Part shown: one piece after another, positions 1 to 7,827 of the stretch
Numbering within the stretch: position 1 is the first letter of the stretch
Layout: every line of letters starts with the position of its first letter
DNA from: Thermohalobaculum sp039026375
Lineage (GTDB): Bacteria > Pseudomonadota > Alphaproteobacteria > Rhodobacterales > Rhodobacteraceae
Direction of reading: 5' to 3'
DNA: 64,000 nucleotides
Assembly: GCA_039026375.1 (NCBI GenBank)
Contig: JBCCML010000014.1
Span: 33,764 to 97,763, forward strand
Notes under the pieces: generated by a model
Told to the model about the DNA's origin: nothing
The model's input: only the letters and a program-made list of their open reading frames with translations
The model's database searches: none
Program-made: the position numbers and the translations under genes

Positions 1-70
1 GCTGGAAATAGGCCGCAAGGCACGAGCCACCGATCAGCAGGGCGTAATAGCCGACAACGAAATAGTCCAT
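1..70 (-). CDS. Start of a membrane-protein gene, probably the next ABC permease (partial)
   Basis: An ATG at position 70 opens a minus-strand frame that runs off the left edge. The 23 visible residues (MDYFVVGYYALLIGGSC...) are hydrophobic like a first membrane helix. The gene lies 12 bases after the stop of a DppB-type permease and in the same direction. The second permease (DppC type) of a peptide/nickel-type transporter normally sits here, so that identity is inferred from position. Too little is visible to confirm it. Confidence 0.5.
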   Translation of the reverse strand, partial: MDYFVVGYYALLIGGSCLAAYFQ

Positions 71-82
71 GTTCCGCCCCCC

Positions 83-1039
83 TTACTTCGGATGCCTAAG
101 ACGCGGGTTCGTCAGAATAGATCCGACGTCCGCTGCCAGGTTCAACAGGATGAAGGTCGCCGCGAAGATCAGGCAGCAGGCCTGCACCACGGGGAAGTCG
201 CGCTTCTGCACGCTGTCGACCAGAAGCTGTCCGATGCCCGGATAGACAAAGACCACCTCGACCAGCACCACGCCTGTAATCAGATAGGCCAGGTTCAGCG
301 CCACGACGTTGATGATCGGCGCCCAGGCGTTGGGCAGCGCGTGGTGGACGATGACGCTCCACGGGCTGACACCTTTCAGCCGAGCCATCTCAATATAGGG
401 CGAGGACAGCAGGTTGATGATCGCCGCCCGGGTCATGCGCATCATGTGCGCCATGACCACCAGCACCATGGTCAGGGCCGGCAGGAACGTGCGGTAAATC
501 AGCTCGTTGAAAGTCATGTCGCTTTGCAGCGTCGAGTTCGGCGGGAACATCCCCGTCTTGACCGCGAAGTACAGGATCAGGATGTAGGCTAGGAAGAACT
601 CGGGGCTGGAGATAAACGTCAGCGTCACGACGTTGGCGACCCGGTCAAAGATCGAGTTGCGCAGCAGCGCCACGATCACCCCCAGGATGATCGAGATCGG
701 CACCGCGATCACCGCCGCATAGGCCGCCAGGAACAGCGTATTGGCAAACCGGGGGCCGATCTTTTCAGCGACGCGCTCTTCCGAGATCAGCGAGACCCCG
801 AAATCCCCTGTCACGGCGCCGGCCAGCCAGCTTAGATATCGAACGGGGGCCGGATCGTTCAGGCCCATCTTTGCTTCCAGCGCCGCCACGTTTTCGGGCG
901 TGGCGCCTTGGCCCAGCACCGCCTCGGCAACCGTACCGGGCAGCAGCTCGACCGCGAAAAAGATTAAAATCGAAATGACCAGAAGTGTTACCAGGCCAAG
1001 GCCGAGCCGCTTGGCCACAAGCGAGACGACGTCACCCAT
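83..1039 (-). CDS. ABC transporter permease, DppB/OppB type
   Basis: This 318-residue inner-membrane protein matches the DppB/GsiC permease family in length and layout. A first helix near residues 13-33 is followed by the family's extracytoplasmic segment (LPGTVAEAVLG, then the GLNDPAPVRYLSWL region). Several more helices follow, and a cytoplasmic EAA-type loop near residues 215-235 (EMARLKGVSPWSVIVHHALPN) contacts the ATPase. It would form half of the channel for a peptide or other family-5 substrate. It follows the solute-binding gene on the same strand, and another membrane gene starts 12 bases later. The ATPase genes are not in the window. The substrate cannot be told from sequence. Confidence 0.88.
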   Translation of the reverse strand: MGDVVSLVAKRLGLGLVTLLVISILIFFAVELLPGTVAEAVLGQGATPENVAALEAKMGLNDPAPVRYLSWLAGAVTGDFGVSLISEERVAEKIGPRFANTLFLAAYAAVIAVPISIILGVIVALLRNSIFDRVANVVTLTFISSPEFFLAYILILYFAVKTGMFPPNSTLQSDMTFNELIYRTFLPALTMVLVVMAHMMRMTRAAIINLLSSPYIEMARLKGVSPWSVIVHHALPNAWAPIINVVALNLAYLITGVVLVEVVFVYPGIGQLLVDSVQKRDFPVVQACCLIFAATFILLNLAADVGSILTNPRLRHPK

Positions 1040-1130
1040 TTCCCCCCTCCGTTTTCCCCGCCGGCGCCTTCGGCCGATTTAGTTCTGGGAAGCCGGGGCA
1101 GGTCGGCGCGTCATGGGCCCCGGCAAGTCA

Positions 1131-1154
1131 GGGGGCGCCCCGCAGGGCACCCCC
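1131..1154 (-). terminator. Stem-loop after the solute-binding gene (intercistronic)
   Basis: A GC-rich hairpin (GGGGG C GCCC, loop CGCA, GGGC A CCCCC) lies 13 bases after the binding-protein stop and before the permease. It has no T-run. It therefore looks like an mRNA-stabilising or attenuating stem that favours expression of the binding protein over the permeases rather than a full terminator. Confidence 0.45.
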
Positions 1155-1167
1155 CAAGTTCCGGTGC

Positions 1168-2778
1168 TTAGGCGAACCACCAGCGGTGGGTGCCGCGGGC
1201 GCCATCGCATTCCCAGCTGGCTGCCAGGCTGCCGCTGTGCTTGACGTTCTCGCGGCGCGCGTAGACGAAGTTCACGAACATCGGGATGATCGTGCCGCCA
1301 TCGTCACGGGCCAACATGCACATCTCTTCGTACATCGCGGCGCGACGCTCTTCGTCCAGTTCGGCCTTGGCCAGCAACAGCAGCTCGTTGAACCGAGCAT
1401 TCTGCCAGCGGGCTTCGTTCCAGGCCGCGTCGTCTTTGTAGGCCAGGGTGAACATGTTGTCCGGCGTCGGACGCGCGCCCCACTTCACGAAGACGAAGGG
1501 CTTTTTCAGCCAGACATCCGACCAGTAGCCATCGTTGGGCTCACGCACCGGCTGGATCGAGATCCCGGCCGCTTTTGCCTGCTCGGAGTAGAGCGTGACC
1601 ATGTCAACCGCACCCGGCAGCACGCTGTCCGCGGCGGACAGGCTGACCGACAGGTTCTCCATACCCGCCTGCTTCAGGTGGAACTTTGCCTTGTCAGGAT
1701 CATAGGTCCGCTGCGGGATGCTTTCGGGGAAGTACGGCATGTTGGGCGAGACGTGGAAGTCATTGCCCGGGATGCCGGTGCCAAAGACGATCTTCTCCAC
1801 GATCTCGTCGCGGTCCATGGCCAGTTTCAGCGCCATGCGCACGTCGACATTGTCGAAGGGCGCGGTGTCACAAAACATCGGCAAGGTGATGGCCGAACCC
1901 GACGGCACGTTGTCGATCTCGACATCGCGGCGACGGTTCAACAGCGCCATGGTCTTCAGATCGACCGACGAGATTGCATCCACGTCGCCCGTCACCAACG
2001 CCGTCTGGCGCGCGTTCGGGTCGTTCAGGATGGTCATGTCGATGCGGTCGAACCAGGCGCCCTCGCGGTGCCAGCCGTCATGACGCACCAGTGACGTGCC
2101 GATACCGGGCTCGTGCTTATCGATCATGTAGGGACCGGCACCGATGCCGCTTTCCCAATCCAGCGTACCATCGGCTTTCGCCGGCAACATCGTCAGGTGG
2201 TAGTCGGTCATGATCCAGGGCAGATCGGCAAAACCCTGATCCAGCTCGATCACCACGTGGTGGTCGCCATCGGCGCGCACATCCGTGGCACTGGCCAGCA
2301 GCGCCTTGGCGGCCGAGGTCGAGGCCTCGCCCCGGTGGTGGTTCAACGAGGCGACGGCGTCCTTGGCCGTGAACTTCTGGCCGTTGTGGAACGTCGCGTC
2401 CTTGGTCAGCTCAAAGGTCCAGGTCTTGGCATCCGCCGACGCTTCCCAACCCGTGGCCATGTCGCCGCCAAGCTCGTTGGTGTTCGTGATCTCGGTCAGA
2501 TAGCTGCGGTGCGTGTGCGCCAACTGGATCTGGCCGACACTGGAATAGGTGCCCGGATCGTGGGTGTCGGACGTGTTGCCGTCATGGACCCCGAACCGGA
2601 ACGTGCCGCCCTTCTTCGGGTTGGCCGCAGCCGAGGTTGTCCAAAGGCCCGTGGCTGCGCTGACCGTCAGGCCGGCTGCCGTGGCCGCGCTCATGAACTC
2701 GCGGCGATCGATGCGGCCCGTCCGGGCGGCAGCGGCCAGCTTGTCCAGCTTCATCTTGTTCTCTGTCGTTCGGGACAT
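1168..2778 (-). CDS. ABC transporter substrate-binding protein, family 5, Tat-exported
   Basis: This 536-residue periplasmic solute-binding protein (SBP_bac_5 fold) captures substrate for the downstream permeases. The N-terminus has a twin-arginine signal (IDRREFMSAATAAGL, about residues 22-36) followed by a hydrophobic stretch ending near SAAAN, so export as a folded protein through Tat is expected. Family features include the GGTFRFGVHDG start of the mature domain, the TWTFELTKDATFHNG region and VRMALKLAMDRDEIV. The start at 2778 is preferred over an upstream in-frame ATG at 2820 because GGAGG sits 6 bases before it. The substrate is unknown; the family covers peptides, nickel, opines and glycosides. 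Confidence 0.88.
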   Translation of the reverse strand: MSRTTENKMKLDKLAAAARTGRIDRREFMSAATAAGLTVSAATGLWTTSAAANPKKGGTFRFGVHDGNTSDTHDPGTYSSVGQIQLAHTHRSYLTEITNTNELGGDMATGWEASADAKTWTFELTKDATFHNGQKFTAKDAVASLNHHRGEASTSAAKALLASATDVRADGDHHVVIELDQGFADLPWIMTDYHLTMLPAKADGTLDWESGIGAGPYMIDKHEPGIGTSLVRHDGWHREGAWFDRIDMTILNDPNARQTALVTGDVDAISSVDLKTMALLNRRRDVEIDNVPSGSAITLPMFCDTAPFDNVDVRMALKLAMDRDEIVEKIVFGTGIPGNDFHVSPNMPYFPESIPQRTYDPDKAKFHLKQAGMENLSVSLSAADSVLPGAVDMVTLYSEQAKAAGISIQPVREPNDGYWSDVWLKKPFVFVKWGARPTPDNMFTLAYKDDAAWNEARWQNARFNELLLLAKAELDEERRAAMYEEMCMLARDDGGTIIPMFVNFVYARRENVKHSGSLAASWECDGARGTHRWWFA

Positions 2779-3354
2779 GATGCCTCCGTTATCTCCCTGT
2801 GATCTCACTAAATCACGCATTCCAGCCCTTGGCCAGTGACCGAACCACGCTAATTTTCGACCTCCGCAAATTCTGCGGCCCCGGCACCCCCTGTATCCGA
2901 CACTTTGGCCCCCGTCCCCGACTCAGGCCAAGCGGGGGGCGAAAACCACCGTCTCTGGACAATCCGGCGGCTGTGGCATTCCTGCACCTCCCCAGAAACT
3001 GCGAGGCGACAGGCCGCCTAGCCGCCATTAACGATGGTTAACAGTTCGTTAACGCCTCACAGGGACCCTGGCCCCCATCCAGTTTCCCGGGCAGCGGCCG
3101 CACCCCCGGCGATCCCCCAGCGGCCGCGAGGATGTGTCCATGCGTATTCCTCGATGACGAAAACCTTTAAGCCCCCTGCTTCGGCGGGGGGCTGTTGGCG
3201 TCTCGCTGCACGAAACTTCATTCACGAAGTTTTATCTTAAACGTCCTACAAATTGCTCCGGTGCCACACGGTGAAGGACGAATGAAGGACGGGTAAAGCT
3301 TTGCCCTGCCCCTAGCCCCGTCCCCCCGCAGCACCCCAACCTCCGGAGAATGTC
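2779..3354. other. Intergenic region, no gene seen
   Basis: This stretch between two divergent genes shows no open frame with coding character. It should hold promoters in both directions. Around 3170-3193 there is a strong hairpin, GCCCCCTGC-TTCG-GCGGGGGGC, with a stable C(UUCG)G tetraloop but no T-run, about 160 bases before the next gene. An unassigned leader structure or small RNA there is possible. Confidence 0.5.
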
Positions 3355-3828
3355 ATGCCGCTGATGGATGCAGCCCAGATCATGATGGGCGAATTGCGTG
3401 AGGCCGCCCAATGGGAGGCCGAGCTATTGAACAACCTGGCCGAGACCAGGGCCCGCAAGGGCGAGCTGTTGGGCGCGCTCGACCGGTTGGGCCGCGCGAT
3501 CCAGGGCGCGGAGCGCACGCGCCTGCGGGCCGAGATTGCCCGCATTCAGCTGCCCCTGATGCGCGCCCGGCGAAAGAGCTCGTACACCGAGGAGAAGGCC
3601 CAGGCGGTGCTGACCTTCCTGGCCACTACCGGCGGCACGTTCACCACGGCCGAGCTTCAGGCATATCTGGCCGTCGAGGGGGTGATGACCCACAAGAACG
3701 ACGCCGCCAGCTTCCTGCACCGACGGGTCAAGGAGGGCATGGCCGAACGCCTGCGCCGCGGCATCTACCGCACGGTCGACAGCCACCCGGACATCGCCAA
3801 CCGACGGATGAAACTGGTGGGGCTATAG
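3355..3828 (+). CDS. Hypothetical protein: N-terminal coiled coil, C-terminal winged-helix-like domain
   Basis: This 157-residue protein is not one I can name. Residues 10-70 are highly charged and helical (LREAAQWEAELLNNLAETRARKG and following), as in a coiled coil. Residues 75-157 look like a winged helix: SYTEEKAQAVLTFLATTG, then GTFTTAELQAYL, a helix with ASFLHRRVKEG, and a basic hairpin RLRRGIYRT. DNA or RNA binding is plausible but not shown. The CGGAGAATGTC before the ATG supports the start. A ParB-like gene follows 80 bases later on the same strand, and its GC content resembles the surrounding chromosome. Confidence 0.6.
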   Translation: MPLMDAAQIMMGELREAAQWEAELLNNLAETRARKGELLGALDRLGRAIQGAERTRLRAEIARIQLPLMRARRKSSYTEEKAQAVLTFLATTGGTFTTAELQAYLAVEGVMTHKNDAASFLHRRVKEGMAERLRRGIYRTVDSHPDIANRRMKLVGL

Positions 3829-3908
3829 CGCATCTGCCCCTCGGCACGGCGGGCGAACTGGGCTAGCCTGAGGCCCAAGCGACAGGAGTCGTAACGGGAG
3901 CAAACGCC

Positions 3909-4157
3909 ATGCTGGAACCACGCAACCTGCCCATTGATGCGATCTATGTGCCCGCCAAACGCAAGCGGACGCTGGAGCCTGCCAAGGTCGACGAGATCGC
4001 CGAAAGCATGCTGGAGGAAGGCCAGCAGATCCCCATCCGCGTGCGCAAGGACGGCGACCGCTTTGTCCTGATCGAAGGCCTGCACCGGCTAGAGGCCCTC
4101 AAGGCACTGGGCGAAGAAACGGTGGTCGGGTACTTAGTCCAGGCGCGGATACGGTAG
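3909..4157 (+). CDS. ParB/Srx-fold small protein
   Basis: This 82-residue protein is essentially one ParB N-terminal (ParB/sulfiredoxin-fold) domain: NLPIDAIYVPAKRKRTL, then KVDEIAESMLEEGQQIPIRVR and the signature DGDRFVLIEGLHRLEALKALG. In longer ParB proteins this module binds CTP; related small proteins act as nucleases, regulators or sulfiredoxin-like enzymes. The HTH and dimerisation domains of a chromosome-partition ParB are missing, so it is not ParB itself. A GGGAG lies 9 bases before the ATG. It sits between the coiled-coil/winged-helix gene and the AT-rich two-gene islet. Its partner and substrate are unknown. Confidence 0.75.
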   Translation: MLEPRNLPIDAIYVPAKRKRTLEPAKVDEIAESMLEEGQQIPIRVRKDGDRFVLIEGLHRLEALKALGEETVVGYLVQARIR

Positions 4158-4345
4158 GCGACAATACGTTCCGCGGGACGATGCCACCGCTCGCCGGCTG
4201 CATTCCAATGGCAAGTATCAGCCCAAACTAGCGCCGACATCCCGGCAGCGGTGGCGAAAATTCCGTACGCGAGAAGCGTCCTGAGAAATCAATGAAGCTG
4301 AAATTGCAATTGAGCTTCATGCAGCCTGTTTTATCTGTTGCTGCG
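4158..4345. other. Convergent intergenic region with inverted repeat
   Basis: This is a convergent gap between the ParB-like gene and the membrane-protein gene. It contains an 8-base inverted repeat (ATGAAGCT at 4292-4299, AGCTTCAT at 4313-4320) just past the stop of the minus-strand gene. It is a candidate terminator with only a weak T-rich tail. Confidence 0.4.
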
Positions 4346-4948
4346 CTAACCAACGATGCTCGACAGACGCTTGGTCACGAATCTTTCGGTTAATCCGGCA
4401 GCAACACCTACGATTGCCATTACTTCGCTAGAGAGCCCGACAGATGGAATGGAAATGATACCGGTCTCCAAGAGCATTGCTGCGATCAGCGCATTAAAAC
4501 ATCCGACGATAGGGCGGATCAGCGATTTAATGAGGCCCAGTCGATTTGACCCCTCAATGGAGAGATTGTCTCCTAGCGAAAACAATGTACTGATTGTTCC
4601 ACCAAGAAATCCAAAAATTACGGCAACAAGATGTAAGTCAAACTTGGAAAATAAAGCGTCATTGAACGTCAAAATAAGAGCAATTAGAAGGACGAGAACC
4701 GAACCGAATAAAACAGTTAGTCTAGTTTGGATTTTCGTCCATCGGCTAATTCGCGACCATAGGTTAGATGTTGCCTCTTCGCATCGGGAGACAAGGGCAA
4801 CAGCTTGTTTATCGTTGCCCTCAATCAACGCTTCGTAAGCATTGTCCAAGAGGTCTCGCCACTTCTCTTTCGCGTTGCTGTCTTTGTACACGTAGAGGTC
4901 GCATCGCGCTTTCTGGATTCGAGATAAAATTTCCTGCTGATCAGACAT
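4346..4948 (-). CDS. Four-helix membrane protein of the AT-rich islet, function unknown
   Basis: This 200-residue protein has a soluble helical N-terminus (about residues 1-70) rich in charged residues. Four predicted membrane helices follow, at about 75-95, 105-125, 143-163 and 175-190. The second helix carries GFLGGT and the C-terminus ends AGLTERFVTKRL. The start at 4948 is chosen because it lies one base after the stop of the upstream MBL-fold gene (TAA-T-ATG), which implies translational coupling. Upstream in-frame starts would overlap that gene. The layout, a helical sensor-like domain then membrane helices, resembles membrane partners in small two-gene conflict modules, but I cannot assign a named family. 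Base composition is clearly AT-richer than the neighbours. Confidence 0.75.
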   Translation of the reverse strand: MSDQQEILSRIQKARCDLYVYKDSNAKEKWRDLLDNAYEALIEGNDKQAVALVSRCEEATSNLWSRISRWTKIQTRLTVLFGSVLVLLIALILTFNDALFSKFDLHLVAVIFGFLGGTISTLFSLGDNLSIEGSNRLGLIKSLIRPIVGCFNALIAAMLLETGIISIPSVGLSSEVMAIVGVAAGLTERFVTKRLSSIVG

Positions 4949-4949
4949 A

Positions 4950-5858
4950 TTAATACTCAGTATAAAAGTTAGCTTCACGCGGGACGCTGAAGTCGAGATA
5001 AAATCGACCGTTGCGCCTGCTTGTGATCGAATACTTCGTTTCAATAGCACGTTTGTTTAAATTATTTACTTTCATACCCATGGTAAGCTGCGAGTATCTC
5101 GGATCGACATCTGAACGATCACCAAACTCCGAACCTTTTGAGAGCACACTCAATCTAGGAGGGCCTACAGCGTCTATCAGTGCCTTTGGGAATGCAGATT
5201 TATGCCCATGGTGTGGTGCGACGAGAACATCTATTCCGTCAGAAACTGCATCAAGGAATTCAGCACTGTTTTCCACCAGCCATTCCCAGCCAATTGTCTC
5301 GAGGTCGCCACCGAACAAGACATTCCACCCTCCAAACTCCAAGAGTGTCACTATGCTTGAGTTATTGGTTATCTTACCGAACGCGAAGTCGGGATGGTTA
5401 GTTACCACATCCATAGGTATCTGGAATGTCTTGCGGTCAAATGCCCAGTTGGGCTTGTTCAGAACTCCCGCATGATCTCCGCGATACTTGTCGCATAACA
5501 GTCTTTTGTAGGTTGCAAGTTTGTCGCCCGTTGACAGACTCTGAGTAGGAAATTCCTCCAGGCGACGACGGTGAAGCAATCCGGGAGGCAGCCTTTCGCA
5601 CAAATCCTCTACGTTTCGAATGTGGTCTTCGTCAGGGTGTGAAACGGATAAAAGTGTAAGCGGGTACGATACCGTGCCGTAAGGTGAATACTCGACCATA
5701 TTTTGGAGAAACTGACCGGGCCGTTTTAACTCAAAAATGACATCAATTGGATTTGGTCGATCGGTGTGAGTTCCACAATCGATCATCAGGCTATAGCCAT
5801 TATTGCAGACTGCTAGCGCACAGAGACCATTGGATACGTCAAAGACCACGACTTTCAA
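4950..5858 (-). CDS. ComEC-type metallo-beta-lactamase-fold hydrolase
   Basis: This 302-residue, apparently cytoplasmic protein has the metal-site signature of the ComEC/Rec2-like MBL branch. It shows SHPDEDHIRN (about residues 73-82), a GGDLE Asp ligand in the second half, and the hallmark APHHGHKSAFP. Family members hydrolyse phosphodiesters or nucleotides with two metal ions; this protein's substrate is not known. The start is a TTG at 5858 with AAGGGG eight bases before it; no ATG fits better. There is no transport channel domain, so it is not a competence ComEC. Its stop is coupled to the membrane-protein gene. The low GC of the pair points to transfer from another source. Confidence 0.82.
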   Translation of the reverse strand: MKVVVFDVSNGLCALAVCNNGYSLMIDCGTHTDRPNPIDVIFELKRPGQFLQNMVEYSPYGTVSYPLTLLSVSHPDEDHIRNVEDLCERLPPGLLHRRRLEEFPTQSLSTGDKLATYKRLLCDKYRGDHAGVLNKPNWAFDRKTFQIPMDVVTNHPDFAFGKITNNSSIVTLLEFGGWNVLFGGDLETIGWEWLVENSAEFLDAVSDGIDVLVAPHHGHKSAFPKALIDAVGPPRLSVLSKGSEFGDRSDVDPRYSQLTMGMKVNNLNKRAIETKYSITSRRNGRFYLDFSVPREANFYTEY

Positions 5859-6200
5859 ATGAATTTCCCCTTAAAACGTTCACAGTTTGTTCAGATATTG
5901 GCACGCATGTGGAATTTCAAGGTTAGCCTCCGATGGCCTGGAAGCTTCATACATGGAGCGCGAGCACCGTCCGGCGTCTGAGGTTTTGTCCCAGAACGTC
6001 TGCAATATGGTTTTACGTTTCAGAAGCTCAATTGCCTAACCACTTCCGAACTGGGCTGTCCTAGCATCTGTAACGTGTCCGCTTCCTGCGCAGAGCGGAC
6101 ATCCAGTTAGTCATCCAAAGGTCGAGATCCTAATACCGCCGGCGTGAATTGAAACCCGGGTTCGACACGAGGCGCTTGGCACGCCCCGTGCCAGTCTGAT
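5859..6200. other. Intergenic region at islet boundary, no gene seen
   Basis: No gene is visible. The stretch is AT-richer than the flanking chromosome near 5859-6060. It contains an 8-base inverted repeat, TGTCCGCT at 6076-6083 and AGCGGACA at 6094-6101, and a short stem TGGCAC/GTGCCA at 6177-6193 after the aldehyde dehydrogenase stop. No direct repeats or integrase remnants were recognised. Confidence 0.4.
5892..5920 (-). promoter_or_regulatory. Possible promoter of the MBL/membrane-protein pair
   Basis: On the minus strand TTGAAA (5920-5915) and TATCTG (5897-5892) are separated by 17 bases, about 35 bases before the TTG start. The -35 box is good and the -10 box is weak. Confidence 0.3.
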
Positions 6201-7637
6201 TTAGACGCCGGTTTCGGTCACGAACTTGGTGCGCAAGAAGCACTCCAGGCCCTCGATGCCGCCCTCGTGCCCGTAGCCGGACTCGTTGACGCCGCCAAAG
6301 GGGGTCTCGGGCATGCTGACCATTGGGTGGTTCACGCCGACCAGGCCGGCGTTGATCGCGCCTTCCATGGCCTTGGCCTTCTTGCCGTCCGAGGTGAAGA
6401 CATAAGATGCCAAGCCAAACTCCAGCTTGTTGGCCTTCTCCACCACCTCGTCCATCGATTTGAAGGCGGCGACGGGGGCGACGGGGCCGAACGGCTCCTC
6501 GGACATGATGCGCGCGTCCTCTGGCACGTCGCGCATGATGGTGGGTTTCCAGAAGTAGCCCTGGTTGCCCATGCGCTCGCCGCCTGTGGTGACCGTGGCG
6601 CCGTGGTCTTTGGCGTCGCTGACCCAGCCTTCCATGACGGCCAGGCGGCGTTCGGCCACCAAGGGGCCCATCTGCACGCCGTCATCCAGGCCGTTGCCGA
6701 CATTGAGGTTGGCCGCGACCTCGGTGAAGCCCTCGACAAACTTCTCGTAAGCATTCTCTTGGACGTAGAAGCGCGTGGGCGAGATGCAGACCTGGCCGGC
6801 GTTGCGGAACTTGTTGTTGCCGATGACGTTGATGGCGTTGTCCACGTCCGCGTCGTCGAAGATGATGACGGGGGAGTGGCCGCCCAGTTCCATCGTGCAG
6901 CGGATCAGATTTTCGGCGGCCAGCTTCTGCAGGTGCTTGCCGACGGGTACGGACCCCGTGAACGACAGCTTACGGATGCGGGCATCGCCCAGGACGTGCC
7001 GCGACACAGTGTCTGGTACACCAAATACCACGTTCAGCACGCCAGCGGGCAGTCCAGCTTCCTGGAAGGCGCGGGCGATGGCCACGGCCGTCCCGGGTGT
7101 CTCCTCGGACGGTTTGATGATCAGCGAACAGCCCGCGCCCAGCGCCGCGCCGATCTTGCGGACGACGTTCACGCAGGGGAAGTTCCAGGCGACAAAGGCT
7201 GAGGCCGGGCCGACCGGTTCCTTCATGGCCATCTGACGCAGGCCTGGGACCCGCGGCGGGATGAGGCGACCGTAGGCGCGCTTACCCTCCTCGCCATACC
7301 AGCGCAGGATGTCGATGCCGACATTCATCTCGATCTTCGACTCGGTCAGGGGCTTGCCCATCTCCATCGTCATGTTGCGCGAGATACGGTCGATGTCGGC
7401 AGTCAGGATATCGCAGGCCTTGTTGATGACCGCCTGACGCTCCAGCGCCGTCTTGTTGCGCCAAACCTCAAAGCCAGCAGCGGTGGCGTCCAATGCCTCG
7501 TCCAGATCCGCTGCCGAGGCATGCGGCACAGCGGCAATCACCTCTTCGGTTGCGGGGTTCAGCACATCCTCGGCCTCGCCGCCCGAGCCCTGCCGGAACT
7601 CGCCGTTGATCAGAAGATCCAGTTTTTCATAGCTCAT
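6201..7637 (-). CDS. NAD(P)-dependent succinate-semialdehyde dehydrogenase family
   Basis: This 478-residue cytoplasmic aldehyde dehydrogenase is of GabD-like length and order. It has the cofactor-binding segment with FTGSVPVGKHL, the general-base Glu in MELGGHSPVIIF, and the catalytic Cys in NAGQVCISPTRF. The C-terminal substrate segment contains EEPFGPVAPV and ends with PFGGVNESGYGHEGG. The family oxidises succinate semialdehyde to succinate, feeding GABA or similar breakdown into the TCA cycle. Other medium-chain semialdehydes are possible because the subfamily is broad. It stands alone: the neighbours on both sides are unrelated. Confidence 0.88.
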   Translation of the reverse strand: MSYEKLDLLINGEFRQGSGGEAEDVLNPATEEVIAAVPHASAADLDEALDATAAGFEVWRNKTALERQAVINKACDILTADIDRISRNMTMEMGKPLTESKIEMNVGIDILRWYGEEGKRAYGRLIPPRVPGLRQMAMKEPVGPASAFVAWNFPCVNVVRKIGAALGAGCSLIIKPSEETPGTAVAIARAFQEAGLPAGVLNVVFGVPDTVSRHVLGDARIRKLSFTGSVPVGKHLQKLAAENLIRCTMELGGHSPVIIFDDADVDNAINVIGNNKFRNAGQVCISPTRFYVQENAYEKFVEGFTEVAANLNVGNGLDDGVQMGPLVAERRLAVMEGWVSDAKDHGATVTTGGERMGNQGYFWKPTIMRDVPEDARIMSEEPFGPVAPVAAFKSMDEVVEKANKLEFGLASYVFTSDGKKAKAMEGAINAGLVGVNHPMVSMPETPFGGVNESGYGHEGGIEGLECFLRTKFVTETGV

Positions 7638-7827
7638 CGCGGTTTCTCCCTATCGCGGTTCGGGCGGAAACTATGCCCAGCCGCCAACCGCTGCAAGGGA
7701 GGTCGCGTGCGTTATCATCGCTGAGATTTGCGCCGGGCCAATTGCCGGGGGGCGGCGCTCGGGTATAGTTGCCGTGACACGGTCTGGGGACTTCATCGGT
7801 GACGAGACAACTGAGAGCAGGCCCGAC

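Noticed and set aside
3909..4157. Chromosome or plasmid partition ParB
   Set aside because: Only the N-terminal fold is present and there is no parA next to it.
4950..5858. Competence protein ComEC
   Set aside because: Only the MBL domain is present; the membrane channel domain and other competence genes are missing.
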